This document shows, piece by piece, positions 24,810 through 34,658 of a stretch of 64,000 nucleotides of DNA; the first letter of the stretch is position 1; the number at the start of each line of letters is the position of its first letter. Location: the NCBI GenBank assembly GCA_963920705.1, contig OY987227.1, forward strand, positions 3,047,526 to 3,111,525, written 5' to 3'. The stretch comes from Odiellus spinosus (taxonomy: Eukaryota > Arthropoda > Arachnida > Opiliones > Phalangiidae). The notes under the pieces are model-generated. The model ran no database searches and was not told the origin of the DNA. It saw only the letters and a program-made list of their open reading frames with translations. The position numbers and the translations under genes are program-made.

Positions 24810-25246
24810 TCAGAAATCATTTTTATCATTAATATTTTTATCTTTTTTAAATCTTGCACATATATTAAACATTTTAACACATCTGCATCTATACAAAGCA
24901 AAATAAACGCAGTATCCGCCACACGTCATACTAAAGTTCCCTTGTAATTGTTTGGAGTTAAATGTGACAGTTATACCCTTTTGGTTATACTGTTTCTTTC
25001 CACAAAATTGTTATTTAAACATGTCGGGAGGGTTACCGAAACTATCAAAGAACTCGGTATTTTTATTCCGAGAAAAATAAATTGTCGTCCAATGTACGCC
25101 TTCGGTGATAATCCCGTATTTACAATACCGAGTGAAGGAAAGGTTTTAACAGTTTTGGGTAATTTATCGGCTGCGAAAATACCTCGAAACAGACCTTTAG
25201 TGAACGAATATTTTTCCATTATTTTAGCTAGCTGATGAGAGTCCAT
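24810..25246 (-). pseudogene. Adenain-like capsid maturation protease (Mav1)
   Basis: Cysteine protease of the adenovirus maturation-protease type, which in this virus-like group processes capsid proteins. The start is the ATG at 25246 (MDSHQLAKIMEKYS), followed by a DKLP...VNT block as in the family. The catalytic-region His (HWTTIYF), the EFFDSFGNPP block and the C-terminal TCGGYC with an upstream LQG are all visible, giving the expected His, acidic, Gln and Cys order. However the His block lies in a different frame from the N-terminus (frameshift near 25100), and a TAA follows the PPDMFK block. The C-terminus becomes lysine-rich and stops at 24810. No stop separates it from the end of the capsid protein upstream. 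Confidence 0.85.
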
Positions 25247-25249
25247 TTT

Positions 25250-27270
25250 AAAATTGGTATAATCGTAAATAACGTTCCTGTTTTTGTCAATTTCAATTAA
25301 ATTTTGAAATTCGGCGTAGTATAATACGCTAACAGTCTTCGACAAATCTCAGGCGAACTTTAATTCTAATCGCAAATTATCATTCTTTATCAACTGAAAT
25401 TGCGAAGCTGAACAACTGAGGTCAGGACTCAAATCAAATACGAAAATCAGTTCCCACCAGGAAACTTTTCACGTGAGATAAAGTTCCCTTCGTCAATGAA
25501 CCATTGGGATGTTTGAGTGAAAAGATTAGTGTACGATCTCATGTACTGTTGTCTCTCGAAATAAGGGGTTAAAGGCTTGTGAGTAACGCTAGTTCCATCG
25601 AGGTAGAGAGTGATATGATTTAAATCAAAGTGTTGGAAATTAAAGGGCGACTGTGTATAATCTCCTAGATAGGCGTTCTGTTTTACCATAGCGAAATGGA
25701 CTCGTTTGGGTAACTGTCCCATAAAGAGATTATCTCTAACGCAGATATTTGTTCCGCTATTTATGGAAAAAGAGTTACATTCCGTTCGAGTTATTGGATA
25801 TTTCATGGTAGCTAGTTCGAGACATTTGGCGTGGGCAATTGTAATCTCGGGAGTTAATTTTACTTTCCTGATATACAGGGAAGCGAGTTCGTCCGTGTGA
25901 ACCGCCCCGATCATATCGATGGTCCCTTGTTTGGCGAAACTTGCTCTTTTCTTGAACCCTTCATTTTACGACGGGGTATTGAATTTTCCGGCGGTGTACT
26001 TGTAGTGCATGGCGGCCGCTAGAAAACTCGTTTTCGCAGGTCCACCGAAAGTCACGGTAGTTTGAATTATGGCCTTGTAGGCATAGTTCTGCGGCGATGG
26101 CGTTACCGATCTATCGCCCAAGGAAACGTGTACCAAGGAAGATGAAGGGGTATGGAACGGCCACAAGTATAGCAGAACCCGTCCGTGAAATGTCTGAAGA
26201 TGACGTAGTTTCCTCTCTCGCTTCTGTGTCCAAAGAAGCTAACTGCGCTTTTTTGGTGCGCACTCACGTGACATAAAAACATCATCTCGTATCAAATTAC
26301 AGCAGGTTATATCCTAGGCGCCTTAGCTGCACCTGAATAATTTCGGATTTTCCTGGAAGAGTGGGCTTGGGGAATGTTTTAGTCCGCTCTCTCACAGATT
26401 GTAATGGTACAAGGTCATCCTTTCATTCGCGGGTGACAAATTTCGTACAACATGAAGTTGGGGACCCTCTTTCAAAAACCCTCCCTACATTTCTAAGTAA
26501 ACAATTCTTAGAAATAAAGGAAAGAGTAGGTTTATACGCGCTGCCAAATTAAGGTGAACCACAGAGAGTGAACCAGCTGCGGGCGAATGGTCACCAAACG
26601 TGATGGTCAGCGCGCGTAAAGCGAGGAGCTCAATATCCCTATAAATAAACTATTCGTAAGGATAACGGATAAGGTAAATATTTACGCGCTGCAAACTGTG
26701 GTGGAATCGAAACCTTATTGTAAATTGGCACCCCTGCTGAGAAAATCCATAGGTCGCTCCTCTAGCAAGGAGTCACGAGTGTTACACGTAGAGTGCGCGA
26801 AAAAGGATGCGCATTAGAAAATATGTATCAGCCAAGGGGGGGGGAAGCAAAGGGGGAATTGGAAGCAGAAGCTGAGCTTGAACGACACAAGTTATAACGT
26901 GAGGCGGCAGTTCCTTACCCCTTCATCTTCCTTGCGTGTACCTCGCTAAAAAGACTCGAATGAAACAGATTCACGGGCGCTACCACGTCCGCCGGTGAGG
27001 TGATTACGCCAGCCACATCGATTACTGCCGCCGCTGGAATTGTTCTCCCGTCCATTGGGTCGACGAGTCTAACTTGAAGATGGGCAAATCAATGTACGTA
27101 TCGGAGTTTCCGGCCACGGCGAAGGTTAGAGTTGAATTTTCGTTAATGTTCGAGATGGGGCTATACTCAACCCATTCTCCACTAACTATACTAGCGTTCG
27201 TGAGTGGTACGTTGAAAAGTTCGACTTCGGAACTAACCGAACCTTGGGAATCGGGATGGATATGAGCCAT
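25250..27270 (-). pseudogene. Major capsid protein of Maverick type, broken (Mav1)
   Basis: Member of the invertebrate F54H12.2-like family, regarded as the double jelly-roll major capsid protein of Mavericks/adintoviruses. The N-terminus at 27270 (MAHIHPDS, then ELFNVPLTN, WVEYSPI) is typical. After a frameshift near 27040 a VAPVNLFHSSLFSEV block follows. An 800-bp insertion interrupts the gene. Downstream come KVKLTPEITIAHAK near 25860, the LPKRVHFAMVKQNAYLG and PFNFQHFDLN blocks, then after another frameshift near 25447 FVFDLSPDLSCSASQF and the C-terminal YYAEFQNLIEIDKNRNV. One TGA lies in frame near 25360. Several independent breaks make it non-functional. Without the insertion it would cover about 400 codons. 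Confidence 0.88.
26134..26934. mobile_element. hAT-like non-autonomous element inside capsid gene
   Basis: Terminal inverted repeats of about 28 bp with two mismatches start CAAGGAAGATGAAGGGG, fitting the hAT end rule YARNG. The sequence CGTGTACC flanks it at 26127-26134 and 26935-26942, giving an 8-bp duplication if the terminal C/G is counted as shared. It disrupts the capsid protein frame exactly there. The interior (about 800 bp) has no transposase; short open frames in it are chance. Confidence 0.82.
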
Positions 27271-27299
27271 AATATTGTAGAAAATATATCGGAGGGGTT

Positions 27300-27755
27300 T
27301 TAGAACGGTCTTCTCTTCTTCCTGTTCGTCGCGGAACTGACTAGTCTCCGACGCTTACACTTTCTTTTATGCCCATTTCCAGTCATGCTAGCGATTTCGT
27401 CCGCGGCACTGATTACGACATCTCTCGCAGCGTCTTTCCCTCGAGATTTAGCCGCGGATTTTACGGGAATTCCGCTGGCTACGTCGGTAACGATTTTAGA
27501 TCCCGTATTTAACAGTTTTTTCCCAAGATACACGGCTACGTTCTTCAAAAGTGGTACGGCTCGACGGAACGCCGAGGCGATAAAGTTTCCTAGACCGTAT
27601 CCTTGTTGAACGGGAAGATCCTGGTATACGGGTATAGAACCCTTTCCTATTTGACTTTGGAAATATTTAGCGTAGTCAACCTTAATTCCGTGCCCAATTT
27701 GATTTAAAAAGTGACGATCGTAGTTCGATTGAGTGGAGGACAGTTGTTGCTTCAT
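27300..27755 (-). CDS. Basic core-like protein with hydrophobic middle (Mav1)
   Basis: A 151-codon frame between the capsid genes, uninterrupted. It has an N-terminal HFLNQIGHGIKVDYAKYFQSQ region, a glycine-rich/hydrophobic stretch (GYGLGNFIASAFRRAVPLL...) and a highly basic C-terminus (GHKRKCKRRR...NRKKRRPF). Position and composition match the adenovirus pX/pVI-like core or minor virion proteins predicted in adintoviruses, but the assignment is by composition and context, not by catalytic motifs. It lies 29 bp upstream of the capsid start on the same strand and 56 bp after the minor capsid gene, as in a compact late-gene block. It is the most intact Mav1 gene. Confidence 0.72.
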   Translation of the reverse strand: MKQQLSSTQSNYDRHFLNQIGHGIKVDYAKYFQSQIGKGSIPVYQDLPVQQGYGLGNFIASAFRRAVPLLKNVAVYLGKKLLNTGSKIVTDVASGIPVKSAAKSRGKDAARDVVISAADEIASMTGNGHKRKCKRRRLVSSATNRKKRRPF

Positions 27756-27811
27756 GATGTGTCTCGTTTAACTCTCTCGATAAGAACGGCGAACACGTCC
27801 ATACTGTCGGC

Positions 27812-28637
27812 TTATTTATAAGGGCGACCACATTCTCGAGGTCTAAAATGTTGAGTCGCATGAACTTTACCTCTTTCGAACTTGACGGGTACACCCATTT
27901 CACTCATAATGTTAATTTCAATAGATTGAAAGGAATTGCAGGAAACTGGGAGGTAATGAGGACGAGAAAATTCTCTGTCTACCGTATCCCCTTGGACGCT
28001 CGTTATTCGTAGAAGCGGAACATGAACATCACCTACAGCCCTGCTTTCAACGATATCAGAATATATGAAGAGTGAATGAAGACCCGCGTCTAAATCCACC
28101 GGATTTATTCTCGCGTGGACGAGGGTTGTAGTTTTTGTATTGCCTTTCATACTCCCAACATGACCGCCAACTCTCCCGGTATAGTTAACGAGTGATCCGG
28201 TTTTACGGAAACTTCAACACGTCTTAATCGCGCGATATAACTAAACGTGTATTTAACATTCGTCGTCGTATCCGACTCGAACATATCACCCTCGACTGGC
28301 GTCTCCTTTTTCAGTATAGTGATGTTCGAGATATCATCTTCGTCATAATTGAGTTGCTCCAATAGGTCTTCTTTATTTCCGTAGTAGCCCGCGGGGAGTT
28401 CTACCATTCTCGAATGACTCGTGCTATTTCTATTTTCCCCGTGGGAAGTTAACGATATCCAGCACGCCGATCTCATTTGCTCCATGTGTGGGGATAGATG
28501 AATTCCACCAAAGCCACTTCGTACGGACCTTATAATTTAACCGATTACGGTAAATGTGTTCGGAATTTACTGATTGTATTCCCTGGCAAGTAACTCGTAG
28601 AACTGTCTGACGGCAGGGTGATGTAGAACGTCATCAT
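27812..28637 (-). pseudogene. Penton-like minor capsid protein, broken (Mav1)
   Basis: Minor capsid (penton-like, single jelly-roll) protein that travels with the major capsid gene in Mavericks. The start at 28637 overlaps the integrase stop (ATGA). An N-terminal FYITLPSDSSTSYLPGN block is followed by two in-frame TAA codons near 28540, then EVALVEFIYPHTW. A frameshift near 28486 leads into ELPAGYYGN, and another at 28147-28150 leads into the C-terminal IYSDIVESRAVGDVHVPLL and PHYLPVS...FQSIEINIMSE blocks, which are the most characteristic part of the family. At least four breaks are present. The gene ends 56 bp before the basic core-like gene. Confidence 0.85.
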
Positions 28638-29648
28638 GCAAGGTCAATTTCCTGCACCCAACTGTCGAATGATGGCGGGTACCCTTTCCAGCGGACGAAT
28701 CTCTCGATACTTCCGTCAGCCTTGCGTCGTTTTTTCAACACTTTTTCGATTTTAAAAACGCTGTTACTCAGGTCCTTGCCAATTTTCTGTAGTTGCTCTC
28801 GGTAGAAAATCCCAGTAATGAGCTGTTCTTTCAAGTCACGTATCTTATATACAGGAGGACTACTAGCTAATCTCTCAGAAATTTTTAAAAGTTCTTCCGA
28901 CCATGTGTATCCTTTATCAAAGAGGTTCTTGAGTTTACTTATACGAACTACGTCACCAACATCAAAGGGGAAAGAAAGCGGAGTCGAGAAATCTACGTCA
29001 CCATGTAGATTTTCCCAAACACGTTTTGATGTAGCCGACGTGACTTCGACGGGTTTGCACTTTATAGATCGATGATAACTATGTTTATAAGCTTTCACCA
29101 TCTCTTTTAGAACATGGACATATTTGAAGGTATTATTTTCCGTAAAATATCGATACATTCGAGTTTTCAAAGTCCAGTTAAATTTCTCCACTATCGTCGC
29201 TTTTAGTTCTGATTCAGGGGCGAAAAACTTTATCCCTCTACCCTTTAACTCGTTTTGTACTTCCTTGCATACAAACTCATTACCGTGATCCGATTGGATT
29301 CGTTTCGGCGTACGTCCGGAATCCAAAATGACGTTTAACGCTCCGAGAATAGTCTTTCCTTTCTTGTCCTTGATCGCAACCACGAAGGCAAACTTACGGA
29401 AACCGTTATTATATCTGGTAATGTCAAGTCGATTTGCCACTGTTCGTCGATCCCGTAGACTATAGTTTTATTTCTAGTGAAGTGTTTCCTAGCACTCCGG
29501 TGAAGTGTATAAGTATCTTGTGTTTTAAGGAAGTCGCTTATTTCTCTGACGGTAACCTTTAATCCTTAGCCGCTCGGTATAAGCCGTCAACACTACCGTA
29601 AGACCCCGGATCCGAAACCTTATTATAATTTTTTTTAAGTTTTTCCAT
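28634..29648 (-). pseudogene. Retroviral-type integrase with chromodomain, broken (Mav1)
   Basis: Maverick integrase of the rve (DDE) superfamily, which would insert the linear element and make the 6-bp target duplication. From the ATG at 29648 the N-terminal DPGSYGSVDGLYRA block is followed by a stop and frameshift near 29570, then DTYTLHRSARK and EQWQIDL with the first catalytic Asp, another frameshift near 29440, then the long frame with the second Asp (IQSDHGNEF) and the Glu (ATIVEKFN) about 34 residues later. The C-terminus carries an SH3-like segment (FDVGDVVRISK) and a chromodomain (FKIEKVLKKR...FVRWKGYPPSFDSWV). All three catalytic residues exist in the DNA, but two frameshifts separate the first from the rest. 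Confidence 0.92.
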
Positions 29649-29865
29649 TGAATGAACAGTTGTTCGAAGTGCTATAATGCAAGAATACAAAATCGCTATT
29701 TTCTATAATTATAATTATAAATACAATTAAAACTGCAGTTAATAGCTTGGGAGAATTTATAAATGACTCGAATAGAGGCGCTAAAAGTCCTACAGAGACA
29801 ACATCGACATTATCACTCTCCATGTCAAAGCCTAATTCATAAATGAATCTAGAAAATATATTCAA
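29635..29865 (-). CDS. Small possible membrane protein (Mav1), unassigned
   Basis: A 76-codon frame just upstream of and slightly overlapping the integrase start. It holds one strongly hydrophobic stretch (LLTAVLIVFIIIII) after an acidic N-terminal half. I do not recognise a family. Its location between late genes suggests an element gene, but a chance frame in AT-rich DNA is possible. Confidence 0.35.
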   Translation of the reverse strand: MNIFSRFIYELGFDMESDNVDVVSVGLLAPLFESFINSPKLLTAVLIVFIIIIIENSDFVFLHYSTSNNCSFNGKT

Positions 29866-29887
29866 GTGTATTTTATTGGTAAATATA

Positions 29888-30470
29888 TTACAATGAAATC
29901 CAATTACAGAAACCGCGACCCTTCATTGGTTCGCTATCGTCAGAATAATACTCACCCGTTTCATCTTTATATTCCCTCTTCTCGGGTGGGATGAAGTCAC
30001 GTTTGCGGATTTTTATTAGAGATCTAGGAGCGTTCACTTTATACAACAATTCGTAGAACTCTTTCGAACCCGGGACGGCGATTTTCTTTCTTGGATTTTG
30101 ATACTGAATAAGCTAATAGATCGACGATGTTCGATCCTATGACTCTACGCTTATTGTAAATCAACTCCCCGGCGTCAGTACATTTAATTTTCAATGTTAA
30201 CTCTAACCATTTGTATAAATCTAACACTCCGTAGTCATATATGACGGCAAGCCGGAAACAATCTCCGCACTTCGATCTTTTATTAATAACCCTCGAGAGC
30301 ATGTGATTATAGCGATTAATGTTGTCCGTGTTGTTCAAATTGGGATCGTCAAGAATGCCTTTAATTTGATCGATCTTTTCCAATTCCAGAGTTTTATCCA
30401 CTTTGAAATCTTTCTCCGAATTAAGTCTTTGGTACGTCTCCTCGGAGATTAATAGCATTATTTTCGCCAT
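29888..30470 (-). pseudogene. Conserved Maverick protein of unknown role, frameshifted
   Basis: Starts MAKIMLLISEETYQRL and contains NRYNHMLSRVIN and GSNIVDLLAYSV blocks, then in another frame KEFYELLYKVNAPRSLIKI and an acidic/aromatic C-terminus ending at 29888. From memory this resembles an uncharacterised protein regularly found near capsid genes in invertebrate Mavericks. A single frameshift near 30080, next to an A/G-rich stretch, separates the two parts. No catalytic motif is visible. It lies only 2 bp from the stop of the next upstream gene, which supports a compact block. Confidence 0.65.
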
Positions 30471-30472
30471 CT

Positions 30473-30811
30473 TTAATTGATAACTTTAGATAGGATAGCC
30501 CCGGCTATCGAACTGATTATCGGAAGTAATATTGGGAGAAATCCGCCTTTTTGAATTAAAATTTGTCTTCGTTTAGCAGGAGTATTTTTCTTGGCCACGC
30601 GACGTATGGAATTGCAATGCTTCTTCAGCCGCTTCTTCTTGTCATCTGTGAGAGAAACGTTACTCTGAAGTATATTTATACAACATTCAGCGATGGTTTT
30701 TAATTCTTCTTTACTCGCCTATTTAATGGCGGCGTTTCGTTGACACGCGTTACACGAACTCAGATATTTAAAAAAGTCTAAGTGCTCGTGTACTCTCTTC
30801 GGCAGAGCCAT
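30473..30811 (-). pseudogene. Small basic conserved Maverick protein, one nonsense codon
   Basis: A 112-codon frame beginning MALPKRVHEHLDFFKYLS, with one TAG at codon 31 (30719-30721). Visible: CNACQRNAA, LQSNVSLTDDKKKRLKKH, a basic middle (RRVAKKNTPAKRRQ) and a C-terminus that turns hydrophobic/glycine-rich (KGGFLPILLPIISSIAGAIL). A protein with the same basic-then-GGF-hydrophobic layout accompanies Maverick capsid genes in many invertebrates; its role is unknown to me, possibly virion core. The stop lies 2 bp from the start of the following gene. Confidence 0.65.
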
Positions 30812-31128
30812 GTAGCTAATCGACAGCTTTCACGAGCGTACAATTGTTCTCGTCTCGGTGAAACGTACAAGTTCTACGCGTTCCACAAATTATAGTTATT
30901 AGTCTCGGGCAACCAAGGTCTTCGGCGTTAGTGACTTCAGTCTTCAAAAACCTCGATAACACGATAGATTTTTATATTGCCTTTTATCCTTAGACGACAA
31001 GTTCGTAAAAGGGAATGGCGCTTTAAAGATCCAGACCTCGTGTTCGCCCGTCTCCTTCACGAATAGTGTTACTTATTTCACAATCCATTGGCCTTGGAAT
31101 CTGAAGAAGTTTGCTTCGATGATTCCGG
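30812..31128. other. Gap between Mav1 ATPase and small basic gene
   Basis: About 317 bp on the minus-strand gene block. Only short open frames are present. One minus frame carries two Cys and a His (CGTRRTCTFHRDENNC) without a recognised domain. I cannot support a gene here. Confidence 0.4.
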
Positions 31129-31440
31129 TCATTTTGGTACAAAAATGGCGGTTTGTTCTCCTGGTAATATCCCGGTCTTTAATCTTCTATCTTCCGGAGT
31201 TGTAGCTTTGAGGTCTACGAATAGATATCCGCAACTGATAGCTGTAGCTTGTCTGAACGCGACTACGACGTATTTGCTGTTGACTGGAGAAACTTGTTTC
31301 GTCAAATGTAGAATCGCAGATTGGTCTCTCGGTGTTTTGAAGATTATCAGATAATGAGCGTTGAGATTCAAGGTTCGAATTTCCTTTCCTGGGTAGTAGA
31401 GGTTTTGCATTAATATTAGCAGAAATAGATGAAGCCTTTA
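31129..31440 (-). pseudogene. Packaging ATPase C-terminal fragment (Mav1)
   Basis: C-terminal part of the FtsK/HerA-type (A32-like) DNA-packaging ATPase of Mavericks. The hallmark run is MQNLYYPGKEIRTLNLNAHY, then IIFKTPRDQSAILHL, a GYLFVDLK block and a terminal EQTAIFVPK. The Walker A and B parts, which should lie upstream (above 31440), are absent: an in-frame TAA follows after about ten further codons, and beyond that nothing matches. This marks the right limit of recognisable Mav1 sequence. The natural C-terminal stop at 31129 is preserved. Confidence 0.82.
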
Positions 31441-31627
31441 TTTTTTACGACACATTTTCTCTGTACCCCAGGGGGAGGGTGGAAAAATGAGAGTCGAAAA
31501 TTTCATCCCACCCGCCCACTTAGAAAATAGTCGAGTGCATCACGGGTAGATTAGTTCGCCATCTAGGAACGAAAATACGATCGTTTTTACTATCGTATGA
31601 CCTAGGCTAAAGTTTGTAATATGTAAT

Positions 31628-32680
31628 TTGTTAATCATGCAGAATGTACAGGCAGAAGTACATCATGATTTAGTTAGTTTTTTGAAAAATCTTAAACGGA
31701 AAGGAGAGTTATTTTTAGCATTGTTACAGTCAGAAAATGTATCAAATTATTTGTTAGAGCTCATCAAAATATATGAAAAACTAAAAGAGAAATTGCAACC
31801 CTCGATTCTCAAAAAACGTGGAAGGCCAAAGAAAAACATCCCTGGAGATTCTGAAGATGGGAAAGGAAGTGAAATTATAGATCAGACCAAAATTCGAACC
31901 AACAAATCAACGGCAGAGTTCACGGCAAATTATTATTTCCAAGCAAGGGAGTTAAGAGACCTTAACCTTACTACTTCTGGCCATGATGAAGCAATGTTGA
32001 TCAATATTGTCACTTCAGTAACATTAACCTACTGTAAAGTTCTCGAAGTTTCCTGAAAAGTTACAACCTGCACAAATTAACAGAGAAGTGAATCAAGAAG
32101 AACACATTCCAGTAAGCGTTGTAGAAGAAACTGATTCAGCTCTATATAAACTTGGAGGAGGGTGCCTTGGAGAAATTTCATCTAGGACTCGGCTAAGCAG
32201 TATTGAAAATAAACACTCTTTTAAGAAGAGAATGCATGACCAGAATCTCTTGAAGTGTACCATGAATATTCGTATGAAAGACCATGAAAAGAAAGAGTTG
32301 CCAATAGATTTAAAAATTAGGGATAATGGGAAAATGCTTTTTCCTAGAAAAAAGTCTCCTTCCATTTATTGTGTAAATGAAAAAGTTTGCGAATTTGCCA
32401 ACAGGAACTCTCTAATTAAATACGGGTCAAAGATGATAAAGGTAACATTTTAATTTTGTCAAGTGTAGTTGAAGAAAGTTCTTTAAATTTTAATTTTATT
32501 CTGGTTTTATTTTAGAAATGTGTGGAAGAAAGTTTCGCTTTGCTGCAAAAATATGAAGTGAAAAAAGAGTTTTATGAAGCGTTACATCAAGATGTAGAAT
32601 GGCATTCTCTAGAAATAGAAAATTTCTATCATAAGTGGACTCGTAAAATGATCCATGCAAGAATACAAGGTTACTACTAG
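31628..32680 (+). pseudogene. Spliced gene with AT-hook-like motif, frameshifted, role unknown
   Basis: First frame 31628-32056 has a coiled, Leu/Lys-rich N-terminus and an AT-hook-like KKRGRPKKN. A frameshift near 32040 joins it to a second frame through 32441 (ALYKLGGGCLGEI, then LPIDLKIRDNGKMLFPRKK). A 74-bp intron (32442-32515, GT-AG, phase 0) is followed by a 55-codon exon ending at 32680 with KKEFYEALHQD. The ALYKLGG-type block and the late helical exon recall C-terminal regions of uncharacterised proteins in transposon-rich invertebrate families, but I cannot name it. It lies just outside the composite inverted repeat beginning at 32735. It could be a host gene relic or the tail of a transposon gene. 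Confidence 0.5.
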
Positions 32681-32875
32681 TCTACCTATAAGAAAAAGAA
32701 AGCTTCTTTCTGAATTTAAAGTTCATGACAAAAGTTTAACATTTTGTATCAATCCGCCTCAGCTTTAAGCCTTATACACCAATTCCCCTTGAACTGGGTA
32801 AAATTGTACCGAGTATAATCGAAGTTATTATATTATATAGTATATTAGCTCTTATCTAAATTATGTCGTTTCAAT

Positions 32876-33475
32876 CTTGGGTAGCCGCGTAAACGCACCT
32901 TTATATAGATTCTTCAATCCACCCCAAGTTTGCATTAAGCCTAAACCTATACTGCCCGTTATACCTTTGCTTTTTTGACTAAATGATATATTTAGAAAAT
33001 AGCTTAGCGTGTGCTGCCAACTCAAGCTGGTATTAAACGGTCACATTTCTTTAAATTTTTGCACAATTTCTTAAATATCTTTTAAACTATCTCGAATTTT
33101 AAATTTATTTTTCAACTGAATTATTAATTAGATTAAGTTTAACCATATTGATAATTTTAATTATAATATAAATTAATATTGCGTTTCATTTCCGTAAACG
33201 ATATCACACCATAAGCCTAATTTGCATTCATTCCAAAAAGGTAGTATATAAACCCTTCGAAAGCCTTTATTAATCGAGTGATGTGGCCATGAAGTTGGGA
33301 GGAAAACCCCCTCCCTTCAATGTCTTGTTGATTCTTGATCTCTAGGCGCTTGGTTCGCAAAGCTAATTTACCCATTGGTGGGGCGATGTTTGGAGAGTGG
33401 AAGATTGATGAGGACCATATTAGTGAGGGACGCCTTGCTAGTATGGCCCGCTGAGATCGGATTTGGGTCCATCCT
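32876..33475 (+). repeat. Family X repeat, copy b
   Basis: Begins GGTAGCCGCGTAAACGCACC and follows the same order as copy c read on the minus strand: 'ttcttcaatccaccccaagtt', the 'aaagcaaaggtataac'-type segment reversed, then AT-rich sequence and a GTATATAAACCCTTCGAAAG stretch near 33245. It ends where the transposase frame begins, with GGCCCGCTGAGATCGGATTT shared with 57026-57046 in reverse. Confidence 0.75.
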
Positions 33476-34658
33476 TCCTCGATGCATAAAGTTGTCCAAT
33501 TACATTTTTCATTTGATGAGATGGACAAATTATCCAGTGTATTAGTCTTGGCTTTTCTGAAAAAGGGTTCTTAAAACTAGGGTCGATTGAAAAGTCGTAC
33601 AATCCGTCAATGTTTTTTTTTATATCCAAATGCACCATTTAATCCGATTGTAACTTTCATTCGCGCCAAATTTTCAGCTGCTCCGTCACACACAATTCCT
33701 ACACATTTGAACTGATACAATTCAAAAGCCTCGATAGTTTGATATAAAGATGTTACTAATTTTTTCTGCTGGAATGTGAACGACGAAGTGAAATAAGGTC
33801 CAATAACATCAGTTCTGGAAGTTAAATCTCTCCATAGAAATTGTAGGACATAATTAGTAGGAGAAGGCGCTTGATGTGTTGGATCCTTATAGATATCAAT
33901 CAGTTCTGGCCAGTCTTCTTGGTCCATAGCGAATCCGACAAACTCGTGGGTTTTACTGTTGCACAGTATTTTGTTTATAACTTTAACCTTATCAAAAAAT
34001 TAAAATTCCAGTACCAGTTGGAACGAGATAACCCTTAGCTTCCATGTCCATTCTAAATTTTTGATATTTAATTTTTTCTTCAGCTAAGTATTCTTCATTA
34101 TGATTTAGCTTACGTGTTTTTTCTTTCAATGTAGAAACGCTTGGTAGATTTAAAATTTTAAAGCTTCTCAATGCTTCGTAAGCAGCTGGGCTTCGGCTAG
34201 AAACAGCTAGCGCAATCCTCAGGGTGATAGCATTCCACTCTCGGATTTGAGGAGAAGTAAGAGATTTTTCTTGTAGCGGAAGGAAGTCTTTTTTTTCTTC
34301 AAGATGTTTTTGCGCTGAATCATTCTCCCATGAAGCTTTTAGAATTTCTTGAGTTTGACCACTTGTGGAATTTAATGTTTCTTCAAGTGTAGAGCTGAAT
34401 TGTTCATTAATGATTTTTACTACGTTACTCATCTCAGTTGAGTTCTCCATACTTAGATTCACTGTCCTAAGCTTTAATTCGGCATTCAACTTAGAGACCT
34501 TTCGATTCAAGAAAGAACGGTTGTTCTTTACTCACGATAAACGAACTGACTTGCTTCTTGGTGTTAAGTATTTAATCGGAAAGTTGCTTGATAGTCTTTG
34601 CCGTTTAAGTCTTCTATTTGGAGATTCTGCTGCCTTACGTTTCTTTGCAGCATACGGC
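33476..34658 (-). pseudogene. THAP/P-element-like DDE transposase, middle part only
   Basis: Reading leftward from 34658: a basic linker (AAKKRKAAESPNRRLKRQR), a coiled region, then WNAITLRIALAVSSRSPAAY, LPSVSTLKEKTRKLN and GILIF with a following Asp in the next frame (frameshift in a T run near 33990), then VLQFLWRDLTSRTDVIGPYF, VCDGAAENLA and IICPSHQMKNVI. These blocks belong to a transposase-like family widespread in insects and cnidarians, with RNase H-type Asp residues in the GILIFD and VCDG blocks. The N-terminal THAP zinc finger is missing because LINE sequence begins at 34659. The C-terminus is replaced by family X sequence at 33475. At least two frameshifts are present. Confidence 0.72.

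Noticed and set aside
31088..31354. 88-codon plus-strand protein
   Set aside because: Antisense shadow of the packaging ATPase fragment, whose motifs are unmistakable on the minus strand.
19776..31440. Terminal repeats for Mav1
   Set aside because: I compared sequence near 19.7 kb and 31.4 kb and found no matching inverted ends; both borders appear truncated.
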